From NCBI GenBank assembly GCA_009760855.2, contig WPIO01000048.1:2880001-2944000 (forward strand): DNA of 64,000 bases. The letters run 5' to 3'. Shown piece by piece: positions 1 to 13,400 of this stretch. A program made the position numbers and the translations under genes. Origin of the DNA: Cristatella mucedo (lineage: Eukaryota > Bryozoa > Phylactolaemata > Cristatellidae). Position 1 is the first letter of the stretch. Every line of letters begins with the position of its first letter. The notes below the pieces were generated by a model. That model searched no databases, had not been told where the DNA came from, and worked only from the letters and a program-made list of their open reading frames with translations.

Positions 1-466
1 CAGATCTACTCCCCCACCAGGCCAAGCATCGTACCACCTGCTTTTCGGAATCCAACAGTCTACCAATACCTCGTACAAACCTCAAATCTTTTGGAGACCA
101 TGCATTCAGTTCGTATACTCCCAAAGCCTGGAACTCCCTCCCGACTTGTCTCAGAACATCCCCTGACTTGACCACATTTAAAAAGAACTTAAAAACACAC
201 CTATTTAGGACAGCATTTAGTGGGTCACTGTGATTCGTCCTTGATGTTCTTATGCGTGCCGACACTGTGCATGCTGCCACTAACCACATTTGCATGCTGA
301 CCCTGTGCATGTCACCCCTAGCCATGTTATTCATATTGCTTAATTAGCATGATATTACTCACCATTCAATCGTGTTTCCCTTTGCAGCAAATGTAAAGCG
401 CCTAGAAAGAGATTGAGTTCTCCGAGGGCGCTTTATCAAGTGTATTATTATTATTATTAGTATTAT
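1..466 (+). mobile_element. LINE-A (CR1/L2-like) 3' fragment
   Basis: This is the 3' end of the LINE-A family: the end of the reverse-transcriptase ORF, a 3'UTR, the terminal hairpin sequence and an (ATT)n tail at about 442-466. It matches the 3' parts of the copies at 20.0-20.9 kb and 20.9-21.7 kb nearly base for base. It is cut by the left window edge. Confidence 0.9.
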
Positions 467-512
467 AGCGATGCTGGCTGCCATTTCGAATTACGACTGC
501 GCATGCTTGCAG

Positions 513-704
513 GCAGTGACATTGCTGCTGTCATACGGGGCAGATCCAACTCTGAGGAATTACGACGGGCAGACGGCGTTGGAAGTGGCCTCACCGGCGA
601 TCAAGCAGGCCTTGCTGGACTCACTGGAACGTGACGGGTCGGCTCAGCAGCGCCTGCTACAGGCCGCTTGGCAGGGCAATGTCGAGGTTGTGCGAGCGCT
701 ACTG
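513..704 (+). CDS. Gene 1 exon A: ankyrin repeats
   Basis: The acceptor is TTGCAG at 507-512 and the donor is CTG|GTAGGC at 704/705. The exon is phase 0 to phase 0, 64 codons. It encodes the end of one ankyrin repeat ([20 protein letters not shown]), a spacer helix, and the start of the next repeat ([17 protein letters not shown]). Joining to exon B completes that repeat. A reading start at 471 lies in retrotransposon-flanking DNA and is not the gene start. Upstream exons are off the window. Confidence 0.85.
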
Positions 705-3700
705 GTAGGCATGGTGTGCAGGCATGCGGTTTGCAAGAGAGCTAGCTTGCTGATACTTTTACCCAGCGACCCAATGCATAAAAAAGAATTCTAGCGATAT
801 CGTTTGCTGTCGATTTACTGCCTGGTCGACATGCAACAATGGTCGTGATCAACAGCTCGACGATATCTTGATAGGCTTTTTAGAATGAAGGATTGGCAAA
901 AGATATGCTCAACTCTGTGCAGCACTTGCACATTGATTGACGAGAACGATTGGTAAAGCTGCCGATGGCTTTGATAGAATCGCACTTGTCCAATCGTGAC
1001 CATTCAATGTCATATGGTTGCCAAGTCTCATCCAGCAGACCAGCCACCTGTGGATTCCATAATGAGCCTCTCGGAAATGATACTGGCCCATGCTATTGGC
1101 TGTTACTCCTATGCTGACGATACCTAGCCGTTCTTGTCATTTTAACCATCGGAGTAAGCTTCAGCGACTGGCAAACTGAACTTATGCATTGCAGAATTCG
1201 ATCCTGGATCATCGCCAGTTTTCTTAAGCTTAAAGATAAAAAAGAACTCACAGGACAACCTAAACGGCTGGACTAAGAGATTTTGCTCTTCCAATTGGCG
1301 TTGCAATAGTGTGTCCGTCATTGCGCTCATAGCTGATGAGTTCTTTTTGACGACTGCTTGAATTTTAGAAGTTTCATTCGGTAGACCACTTCCATGATTA
1401 GTGTCATGTGTGATCCATGTCCAAGATTAGGGTCTGCTTACCGAAATGGCTGGTTAAATATCTTACTAGAACCCTGATTCTGTCTAGACTGGACTAGTGC
1501 AATTCAGTTTTGGCTAGGCTACCGAAAAGCCATATAGCTGATGTTTGAAATGGCTGTAACGTTGGTCAATAAATCCAAGAGACACTGTGCCTCTTTGCTG
1601 ACCCACAAGACCCGCTAATGCTGGGCTCCTTCATATCTAGCTAAACTGCTGTATCAGTTTCAGCCTTACCGTGCTCTCAGGTCCTCTATGGACAATAAAT
1701 CAGCGGTTCTAATCTTTTGCCTTAAGAATGCTGGAAACAGACGCTTTTGCTTTGAGGGTCCTAGACTGTGGAACTCACTCCCGCAATCTTATACAATGAC
1801 ATCCACTCTCCTGCTGCCAACTGTGGCATATCCTTTCCAGCCGTCCTGATCTGCAACTTACGTGCTAGTCACGACCTCGGCTCCATTCCTGAATCAGCTA
1901 TGCTTCTCACTTTCTCTTTGTTGCTTGAAACGGAGTCTGTTGGCTACCATATGTGCACTGAAAGCCGCTTAGGGTTTGAGTATTCAATTGAATAAATGCT
2001 GACGTCAGACAACACCCTGCTATTCATGCTGCTTAGTTCGAGACTAGCTATCCTAATGATTGCTTTATGGTTTACCCAAACATCACCGAGGCAACGACCA
2101 AAAATTATGGATGCCTTAAACTCCACTTTTTACGAGGTGTCATTACAAATATACAGATTGGGCAACCTACTATTAAAAAATGCACACAAGTGCTGTACAA
2201 ATATTTTCCTCATTAAATTAAAATATCGAGAAATGCCTCGAACATATTTCTGGCCACTGCTACGGAATGGTTTCAAGCTGTGTGTGGGCAGCTGTTCCCA
2301 GAAGCCTTGCCAGCTGCACGTGATTGCATTTTCGAAAACAAGGGCAACTGCAGTGCAAGCCAACTAGCATATTTGTACTCACGAAGGTGCAGCTGACATT
2401 CGGTCGTGCCGTGTCGCGCTTCGGCTCGGTGAGTGGCATGCCTCGCACCGGCTCGGCAGTCACTCTCCGATGCCTTGCAGGCAGGCAGCAAGGCAGTTAG
2501 CATCGACTTCCGCAACTCGGACGGCTTCACGGCTCTGCTGCTCGCGGCGCGTGACGTGTTTCTCTTCGAGAAGCTTGGACCGCAGCTGGTCGCCGCCTAC
2601 AATCCTCGGGCCGTCGTCACCGAGCTGCTGCACCACCGCGCGTAAGCTTGGCTCCCCCATCAGTGCTGCAGCTCCAGTCCCTGCTGCTGTGCCGACTGTC
2701 TGTAGCCGCTGTTCACTGCCGCATCAAAGGTATTCAAACAGAATGTGTCGAGCTGTGGAAACCGAATCGCTTTTACTGCTGCTGCGATCGACCATTTTGC
2801 ACATGCAATCACCTGCACCAATGTATGGCCACCGTCTCTGTGTTTTGTTTCTTATAAAGGACCGTAAGCTTTGTGAGCTGTACTTGCACTCCTGTCTCTG
2901 CACAGCGGTGTGCCGTCGGTCGAGGAGGGGGTTTATTCGCAATCTCTCATTTAGCAACATGTCTGATGAGACAATGTTTAGCTATGCAGGTTGGTAACAA
3001 AAGCGATCAAAGAGATACTCAAGCATGCAGCACAACAAGGTATTTAAAATCCCTCCGATCATTGACCTAGCTGCATTCATTGTCGTCAGTCGCATCCGAT
3101 AATTGCAGCTGTCTATTGTGCCACGAATTGTGCATGTCACATCGATCGATGCCAACACATCGTGTAGACACTATCCTGTATAACTGTGACTGAAGAACTA
3201 GGCTATGCTTTCTCAAGGCCATATTCAGAAGACCGAGTTTGTGTTGTCTGATTGTGTGTGCATACAGCACAAGCTGTTGCCTGCTTAAGCATTACGGGTA
3301 TCCTTATAATCTTAAGAGATGAATCCGAAGATTATTATTCGTTCCTGCTTAGATAAGAGCTTGCATTTGTATGTCTCAGAATTTTGACGAATGGTTGCTA
3401 GTTTTCTTTTGTGATGGTGAAATGATGGGTCTCCATAAACTCCTTAATCCGAAAACTTGGTCTTTGGGTCTTCTTTTTCGGCCTGCTTGCTACTTGCTGC
3501 TAAGTCTAACTAGACAGAGGTTCCACCAACCACATTCAGCCACCCTGGACGATGCTCGTTTTTAAATTCGGGCACGTGAGCAAGGGGTTTTCTGATGTTA
3601 AAACAGTTGTGGCCAGTAGATTTTGTATTTATTTCATGATTTCAGAAAACTTTAAATCTCGAACTCAATTTCGTTCGGAGCTTTATGCCAATCTTATAAT

Positions 3701-6700
3701 CTCTTAGTATTGGACCATTTTTGCATGTGCTTTAGTTGCCTTCTATGTCAGCTTGTGATTATACTCTGCCTATTGTCCTACGTGGTTTCGCATCATGCGG
3801 CAAGTTCTGCACCGATTACAGGCTGATGGTACTGACACATGAGCACGACAACCTCTCTCGTTCGCCAAGTTTGCTCAAGAGGGCTACTTGTGGCAATAGG
3901 GATCCCGAGAGAGATGCTCAGCTATGTAGTTAGCTTTCCGATGCAAGTCAATAGTTGAAATGGAGATCTGTGAAATAACGTATAATTTTTATTAACTTTA
4001 TCCCTATAACTCATGGCCAGCCAGCAGACGATGTCGAGTTCCCATATTCGGTTTGGAAATCTTGCTAGCAGCTCAGTGCAAATAATGCCACTCAAAATGA
4101 TATTTGAAAGAATGTATTATAGAATCCGTCTTGATGATGTCGTCGTTTATCAGCACGCTCCCAGCCTCAAAATTAGAAAGCTGGCAAAGTGAGCACTGCC
4201 GGTTCCGGTTGTAGGGACGTCAATATATGTGACTTCGAGGGGAAGACTCCACTGCATCATGTTGCTGCTTGCAAGTCATCTCTGGCTGCCTCGCTTGTTT
4301 CGTGCCTTGTCAGTGCAGAAAACCTAGGTAAGGTGGTTGCTTTGTGTGTGCTATGTGCTGTAAGTCTGGCAACGATCCCTCACAAAATTTGCTCACCCAG
4401 CAGCACCTCAATAGCCTCCGCATGGAATCTGGATGTCCTGTTCTAAAACGACCCATCGATATATGACCGCATTAGCTCCACCGTAAAGCAAAAGGGCAGC
4501 TGATTTAACAGCTACATTGTATGGTGACAGAGCACCGCTTTCATCCACTTACAGCAGGCAGTAACTGATGTCTGCGGCAAGGCTCATACTAACGATCAGG
4601 GTCGAAAAGTGTTAGCTATGACTATGACGGGTTTAAACACAGCGAAGTCTGCCTACTTTCAGCTATGTTATATTGCAGGGATTCAGGCTGCTTAAATAAG
4701 GGCACCGCAGAAAATTTAGGGAATGATAATAATAATAATAATACTAGTAATGCACTTGATAAAGCGTCCTCAGAGAACTCAATCTCTTTCAAGGCGCTTC
4801 ACATTTGCTGCAAAGGGAAGTGCAATTGAATGGCGAGTAATATCATGCTTGATAAACATGAATAGCATGGTTAGGGTTGTATTCGTGACATCCCATTTGA
4901 CTCGTGTAACTATCTTCTTGCAGGTCAGCCTGCCTATGCAATCAGATGCAAGACTGAGCCGCTAGGCTAGTCTGTCATGAGCGGTGTAGCTTCGGCAGCA
5001 AACCACTTCTTTCCGTGTCCACATCAAGCAGCGAATCGATTTAAACGTCCTACTGCTTACTTATAGGTACCTCCATTCTTTGGCACCGCCGGCTTACCTG
5101 TCTGCAATTTGTACTCCTCAGGTTCCCCTTACACCTGCCACCCACTACTTGGAGACTCTAATCGGTTAGCTATGCCTGTAACCAACATCTAATCCTTCAG
5201 AAACCGTGCTTAAGCAGTTCCAACGCACCTAAAACCTATAAATCATTTCTGACTGACATCATGACATTTCAAGCCAAGCTAAAAGCTAACCACTTTCGCA
5301 TAGCAAAATGCCAAGCTGGTTTGGTCCAGTGGTTAAGTTGCTCGCCCCGACCAAGGTCTGGCTGAGGTCGTGGGCTCGAGCCCGTAGGCATATGTGAAGC
5401 ACCTGAATAGAGATTAGGTTCTCTTGGGGCGCTATACAAATGAATTATATATATATATGTCCATATGAGTCTCTTTATGTGCTAGTGCCTGGTGCACTTG
5501 TACATATTATTATTAATAAAAAAATTAAAATTGAAAAGGTTTCTGACTGAACAGCCTTATTTATCTAGCGGCAGAAGAGCCTTAAAGGCTATCACCACTG
5601 CTAGCAGTCGGCAGTAAAGGATTGCTCACTGCAGGATTTGAATCCACGACCTGGGTCGTAAAGAGCAAGCACCTTACCCCCTGGGCAAAGGCCCAGGGGC
5701 TCAGTGACATGTTTATTTTCTAACCAATGTTTAATAGTCTGAAGGAGATTTAGATTTTAGGGTGCTTTACGAACTCATTTTATTATTATTGTTGCTTTTA
5801 TTTGGCCATAATCAGATGTGATCATCATTTCTAACCGTGAGCCAGTGCAGACGTGATCATCATTTCTAACAGTGAGCCAGTGCAGATACGATCATCGTCA
5901 TTCTAGCAGCAAACCAGTGCAGATATGATCGTCGTCATTTCTACCGGTGAGCCAGTGAGTTGCTTGTCGTTGTAGAGAGGCCTGACAAGCGCTGCTTTGT
6001 GCCGATCCACTGCGCTTGTCAGTCTGGCAATGCTGACGTGCTTGGCGCCCTGCTTGCAGCAGGTTCTGATGTCAACTGCCGAGGCTTTGGTGGTGCCACA
6101 CCTCTACATGTTTCGGTGAGTTTCTCAGGTTCTAAAGTGTATTTTCAGCTGACTCTTTCTGCGTGATGTTGAGCTTTTTGTTGCATAGAGCTACTTCATT
6201 GTGTTGCATATACCTTGCGCAGCAGCAGCAGCCAAACGTATTGCCATCGAAATCTGCTTTTTAATTCCATGCGCTGGCAGAAATGTATCATAACTGCGTC
6301 TCCGATTCGTCAGCATCTTGATATGGTGTAGCATTACTTTTAGGATTTAGATCATCGGGTAGTCTTCATTTGGCTCAGGTATGACTAAACGATGCAGAAT
6401 CATGCCCGGTGTGCTCCAACACTAAGTGCTGGCTAAGAACACCTATAATTGCAAGTGTATTGTGCAACTGCCTAATAGAAATACTGCTCATGCAAGTAGC
6501 CAAGTGAACGAGTTATCTTCTTGGTAAGCTGTTCAATCCAACTGTCTAAACTCTGGCGATCGATGGGAATGGCATAATGTAAACGGGCCTTGGGCTCATT
6601 TACAGAGCAGCGTTCTTGCCAAGATTTTATCTTGAGCCGAAAGTTATCTTGTTACCAAGTGGTCACTTACCTGGTATCTGATCATTGTCGCTTAGGTCCG

Positions 6701-9700
6701 GTGATAGGCAGACAGGTTTGCACATCAGTTAGTTAGGTCAACTGTGAGTTGGGTAACAAAAGTAAACTCTGTGTTGTCAGTAAGAATAAAATATGGTAAT
6801 TCTGGAGGCACGATCAATTCTGCTCAAATGGCAGCTGGTAGCACTTCACCAATTGGTAGCTTTGCAAAGTGCCCTGAATATGAGTTACCTTACTAGATTT
6901 GAAATGACACACTCATATGACACACACAGAGTCAGGGCATCACAAATGGTAGGCTTGCCATTTGTAATATTTGAGTTGGACTGCTGTGCATCAAGTGTCT
7001 TCTTGTCTGTGCTCGGTTATATGAAATATATATATGTATATGTATATATAATTAGTTAATTTGTATAGCACTCTAAGAAAACCTAATCTCTATTCAGGGG
7101 GTTCACATATGCCACGGGGCTCGAGCCCTCGACCTCTGCCAGACCGTGGTCGGGGTACTGGGCACGGTCGGTATTGATGTTGTCAGCAGGCAACATAGCT
7201 GGCCTATTGGATGCTTTGCCAGCATTACCAGTTATGCTTTTTTCTAATTGGCTAACTCAAGTGTTAACCTGAAGCCACCTTCAAGTAGTTTAAATTAACC
7301 TTTAGGGACGGACATTGCATGACGAAATGACTGGAGGGTGAATCTATTAATCATCCTTCATAGAATGTTTCAATATTAATCATCCTTCATAGAATGCTTC
7401 TACTTGCTATCCAGTGACCCTGTACCTACTTTGTGAAGTGAGACTAGACTCATACTTTAGCACAAAGCTGTCTCTGCAAGTACCTAGAACCTAAAGTCAT
7501 TCATAGGAATTTAAACTCTCGTCCCATGAATGCTGTCTTGTGAGTGGTTTGGAGCATCCTGGTATGGTTCACTAACCATCTCTGTTAATTAAATAAATAA
7601 TAAATAAGTACTAGTTGATTTAAAAGTCTCTTGTATAGCAGCAGAAGAGCCTTAAAGGCTATCATCACTCCTTGCAGCGGCAATAAAGAATCGCCCACCA
7701 CAGGATTCGAAACCACGACATTGGCACCTTGGTCGTGAAGAGCTACCACCTTACCTAGTGCGCCATCACGGCCCACCAGTTACCGTTTTCACCACGAATG
7801 ATGCTCTCTAGTCACCGATATCATGGCTTGCTGCAAGCATTTGCTAGAAATTCCAACTTTTAAGTGATATATTTCCATGGCAAAGGTGGAAACCAGGCAT
7901 CCAACCGTGATGGATACTCTTTGTTATCAGCTCCAAGTGCACGAGGAAAGAATGTCCTGCCGACCACTTCAACGATCATCTGCAGGTGGTGCACAATAAT
8001 AATGACAATATTAATAATAAACGTTTGTGCAGCACCCATAGAGAACTTAATCTCTTTCTAGGCACTTTATATGTAATGTAAAGGAAGCAATGTCAGCAGC
8101 CGTGGAGATTGCAGCATCCATAACCGGGCAATCAATCATTTCACCAATAATTATATAAATGCATGCTGATGCAATTATGCCAAGTTGTGGGCAAACTAGC
8201 TAATAGAGCAGTTTCTTACACTTACTTACCTTAGACTCACTGTATAACCTGCCTAACTGTATCACCTAAAGAGCCGCTCAGCCAGTGTTTATGACTGCAG
8301 TATTTATGACAGTCCCGACCCTCGAACACGAGCTTACGAGACGTGTCTTAACAGTAAGAGGCTCTTTTCTTGGTTTGATGCTGCTCTTGCACATGCCGTC
8401 CGATCGATTATTTGAAACTCTAGCCACAATAATCCGAATAGCCATGTTTTGTGTATGCATCTCCATAGGAAAGTACCTAGCAATCTTTCTGTGCATGCCA
8501 TACTTGTGGATGCCGATGCATGTGTAACCTATGTACCAGCATAAACTGCACTTCTAGTTTGAAATACGCTGAGTCTGATGGTGGGTTTGTCACAAAAACT
8601 TTGTGAGTCGCACTAGTGCTTTAACCAGGTGTCTCTTAATTGGCAGTTGGCTGAAGTAACCGTTTGCCTAATGCCCAAACTGAGGTAGATGATGTATGCT
8701 GTACATTTTTATATGATCTAGGCCTAACCGCTGTGCTGTTAATATCAGCAGTGTCGTGTTTGGTACTCGAAATTCCTTACTGGTCAAGCCTCTGAACACG
8801 ATGTTTTCTTGCATTGGGCTGACTGAGAAAGCAGGTTTGCGTTTTAAAAGTGACTTTATTCTAATGCCCAGCACCGCTTAGCTCCATCACGTCCAACCAG
8901 TTGTACAGAAGTAGCACTGATACTGCCTCTGCACCACTGACCTCTCCTCCTCATGCCTCCGGGTCCTCCCAGAACCATTAAGCTGCTCCTATGAAAAAGT
9001 ATAATTCATTTTTATAGCGCCCTTAGTCTCTATTCAGGCGCTTCACATGTGCCATGGGGCTCGAGCCCACGATCTCGGTCAGCAAATACATTCACTTTGA
9101 CCTTGGTCATTAAAGGCGAGCACATTAACCACCTGGGCACACCAACTCCTATGCTCCTATGCTTTTTCATTTGGTTCAGAGCTATTGGTGACAGATGGCT
9201 GAGCTGAGCTGGTCTCAAACTTTGGTTCTATGAACATTTAGCAGTTCTAGCACAATATAATAATAATAGTAATTCATTTGATAAAGCTTTCTCAGAGAAC
9301 TCAATCTCTTTCTTGACACTTTACAATTGCAGCAAAGGAAGCACGATCGAATGGTTAGTGGCAGCATGCTCAATAAACAACAAGAATAACATGATTAGAG
9401 GTGACATGCCAGGGTCAGCATGCAAGTATGGTTTGTGGCAGGTTGAAGCTGACTTGCGAATGCTGCTGCAGATTCCAGCACGTTGCTTCCGGTCAGTTGC
9501 TTCTGCTTTGCTATTCACATCATTGATTAGTACAGCTGTCTTCATTGTGCGAAATGTATGTTGCTGGCCACGATTAGAAGTGGAAAGCTGCTCAGAATTA
9601 TTGGTCCCATGCTTCCTGTAACTCACTGCACTCATGTCTTCCGGCTTGTGCAATAAGGCGCTTACAGTTGCTGCAAACTATGCAGCAGCTAAGCTTGTCA

Positions 9701-10359
9701 GTCGTGAAAGTCACAGTTCCCACATTCCACCACTTCTCACCGACCTGGACTGGCTTCTCGTCAAGCATCGTATCGTTTTCAAGGGTTTTTTGCTCATTCT
9801 TAGGTCCCTTCACTCTCTTTCTTCAGCTTCCCTATCCGAACTACTTTCCAATCAGGATGGCATCGTACCACCTGCTCTTTGTAATCAAGTCCTTCAGCTG
9901 TACCTCTAGCCATCCTCAAATCCTTCGGTGATCGTGCCTTTAGTTCTTATGCTCCCAAAGCCTAGAGTCTCTCCCGACTGACGTCATGACCACACCCGTG
10001 GCCACATTTAGAAAGAACGATTCCACATCCGGTTTTAGGGTGATCTCTTGCGAGATTGACAATGCGGCTCTTTACGTGCTCTTTAGAACCTGTCTTTACT
10101 TTTGCCAGGCCTACAACAATCACGACCAGGTGGCCTTTACGCTGCTGGCTCACGGTGCCGACGTAAGTCTTGTGGACGACGCTGGCCTGGCGCCAGCGGA
10201 CGTGGCTCGAAGCAGCCGCATCAAGAAGGCGCTCAAGGAGGCACGCTCAGCTGCCGCTCTGCGCGCCGGCCTCCGGCTGGCCCCAGTGAAAGTGCCCGGA
10301 CTACGAGGCAGCGGCAACGGCACGCCTGGCCTGGCCAACGATGTGGACTCGCAGATACT

Positions 10360-10435
<76 letters not shown>

Positions 10436-13400
10436 CGTGTACGAACGCCATTCCCCAGCAGAAGTCGTCTCTCCGAGTGGCCTTGAGCCGTGCTTTAGCT
10501 AGCTAGCTAGCTGCTGCTGCTGTGCTAACTAGTACGAATTTCTCTTGTTTTTTTGTGGAGCCAGTGGCTGGACGGCGAGACCAGTCAGAGACTCAATGCA
10601 GCCTCTGCTAAGCTGGAAGACGGTCACTTACTAGCGACAGCATCTGCTTCTGCCCAGGATGCTGGCAATTGCGAGTACGTAGCTGCCTTCGTGCGAGCCT
10701 CTGTTGCTAGTGATTGTGGAGCTCTCTACTTTCATGCCCGTCGTGTAGATTGGGTGGCAACGACCCAGTGCGAAAGCTGGGAGCCACCAGAGGTCAGCAA
10801 CAGCGGCCTCTTACTACCAGGGGCCCGAGTGGCCGGGACGTTGTGACCTTGTCTGTAAACATAAGGACTGCCGGTCACCCCGTGCAGCTTGCTCCACCCA
10901 GTGGCGATCCGCTGACTGCCAGGAGCAGCATCGGCAGCAGCGGCGGCAGCAGCAGCAGCACTGCCTTGTCCAGTCTGCCTCTGGAAAGACGTCCGGGCGG
11001 CGGCTGCAGAGGTGAGAGCTGCTTGACTGGAGCCTGCAGCAAGAAGAAGCTGCTAGCCGCTTGCTTGCACTGGCCTCGCGGGTCAGCGTAGGATTCTGGC
11101 CGCTCTTCTTCGACTTCTCCCGTCGCGAGTAGCATGGTACTCGGATGCATGGGCAGGTGAGGGACGTAACGAAACCCATGCTTTGCCCATGACTTGCCCT
11201 TCGCATCGGCGATGAGCTTGCCAAGGCGGTTTGTCACCTCGACTTGACGCCTGGTTATTTGCTGTGGATCATGCATGTATGCTTTGTCCAGAATCAATCT
11301 GCCACTCGAAACGTGCGCTGGAGGAGTGTGATGTGTTGAAACATGCAGTTGTTACGTTGACCTCAGCCTTGGTCTTCGTCCCATGAGAAGATTTTTTCTG
11401 CTTCCCACCCTGCTCCTTCCCTCCCCAATCCACTCCATCCTAACTCAGCTCCATTGCCGGCAGCTGGTGTGTTCGCGGCAACAGATTAGCCACCCCTTTC
11501 CTTTGCTTACCGTGGAACTTACTTCCCAAATTCTCATGCAGCGATCTTGTCTACTACTACCGTTCTTGGCACTTACCTTTCGGCCATCGGTTGCTGCTAT
11601 GTTAAAGCTGTGCACTTCCTCGATTGCCCTCCTGACTCAGCTTTGCTTGTACATTTTCTTACTTGCACTAGATTTAAGTGCGAGACTTTAAGCTACTTCG
11701 TGCATACCACAATCAGTGCAGGCTTTGAGCATGCTTTAAAAATGCTCTCCAATGCAACAATGCTGGTTTGCTTCGGCGAACACGAATCGTTAGGTTCTAT
11801 GTCAATAAGTAGAACAGCCATAGAGAACAAAAAAGGGCAGATCACGCTTTTTTTATTATTAAAACAAGCCAAGTCATACGTGTGTATGTAGCATTTGCAG
11901 GCAATTTTCAATTGCCTGAAACACGGTCAGATATGCTTTTTTAGAACCAGTGTACCATATGTACTATAGAGTCCTTGGACACCAAGGCAGCAAAGCAGCT
12001 CCACACCACCACATTAAGTTGTTGCCAGCATTGGACTGTCTTTGAAGAGTTTTGTCCACTTGTGCTTTGTTGTGAAGATGGAAAGCATAACGACATCGTC
12101 GGCGCTGTGGAGCACGCAGAAACTGCTCTTCCCGGACAAAGCTTGCTCTCCAGTCTCTCGTATCTTTCATCTGTTGCGTCTGTCAGTGCCTTAAGTCAAC
12201 CCGAGATCATTGGTAGGGTCAATGTAACTAGCGCCTCTATCTAGGAATGCTCACAGGTCGCCCCCCCCCCGACGGAGTCCAAAGCGTTCGGTTTCCAGGC
12301 ATTCTGCTGTACCAGCAGCATGGTGGGCTAGCCGTGATACGTGGTAGAGCAGTCCACCAGAGGTTCAGCTCTGCCACGTATGATGGACCGGCCCGGTTGC
12401 TTCGGCTGCGCCAAACATTGGAAATTAAGACGTCTTTACAAGCTGGATTTTAGCTGCACCTTCGCGAGAGTTTAGCGATACGTGGCATTTTGCTTCGAGG
12501 ATTAATTGCTCGAGAATAGCGGCCAATGACTGTATAGCTGGCAGAGTAACACCTCCTTTCGGTGCCCTTCCTTCGAAGGCCCAAGCAGCCACAGTCTTAT
12601 CTGTATTTAGTTGCCATATAGCTGCCGATTTTCGGGATGCCCTTGCAAGGACCGTAAGCATCGAATGGTTCTACTGTCAGATACCTGTGGAGTGTACTGC
12701 TCTACTGGCATCGATCGCCTTTGCTGAACTGACTCTGTATGCCAAACGAAAGACAACACTTTCTGATCATCTTTGCCAGCCCAGCCACTTCTTGGATAGC
12801 CCGAAACGAGTGCTTGTTATCCTTCTTTGTGCACGGCACTTCTTTGTTTTAGCCGTGGCTAGACCTTTTTCCGGGTGCAGTGAGCTCAGAAGAAAATGCT
12901 GTGGGCGATGTGCGCAGCTGACTCATGTTCCGCTAAAAGCACAGGGTGCACGTGCAGCATGCGACCGCTCGGCGACTGGCCTTCTGGACGTGCTGGCTTG
13001 CGATTTCCGGAATGACAAAAGGCAGCCGTGACTGGTTGCGCGAGGGAGGCTGAACACTTGCTATGTAAGCGTGATGCAGGTGCTCTGAATTTTGTGTCCG
13101 GGTCACGTGACGATTTGCCGTTGCAGAAGACAGCACCTTGAGTGTTGCGTCAGACGCCGGCAGCGTGACGGCGCCGCACATTCTGCCTCGCAGCAACCAC
13201 CATACAATCCTGCCCCTGCAGCAGAAGCCGAGGCATCCGCTGGCAACGCCTCTCTATCCGCTGGCTTCGGTGCACGACGTGGCAGCGGCCTGTGACACCA
13301 TCATTGTGAAAGGTCAAGGTCTTTGAATTTTGCTTTGCAAGCAGCCGATCGGCTCGATTGGCATTAGCAAAGAGTGGACGCATGACAGAAGAGGGTTCCT

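Noticed and set aside
471-512. Start codon at 471 as the N-terminus of the ankyrin protein
   Set aside because: It lies directly after a LINE-A tail and before a good acceptor at 507-512. Ankyrin homology begins at 513, so the true start is off the window.
5310-5400. tRNA gene (box A/box B with TGGTCCAGTGG)
   Set aside because: Cloverleaf arms do not close and the same sequence recurs with a LINE-like tail at many sites, so it is a tRNA-derived SINE.
10150-10165. GTAAGT within exon E as the true donor
   Set aside because: The consensus donor lies inside the ankyrin repeat, but the downstream codons ([17 protein letters not shown]) complete the repeat in frame, so it is probably a cryptic site.
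513-10438. Tankyrase as the identity of the ankyrin exons
   Set aside because: The repeats share phrases with tankyrase ankyrin clusters, but no SAM or PARP domain follows and the exon chain leads into a MAP3K kinase.
10553-10846. Open frame between exons E and F as an extra kinase-gene exon
   Set aside because: It has no clear acceptor/donor pair in phase with E and F, and no domain. It may be coding, but I cannot support it.
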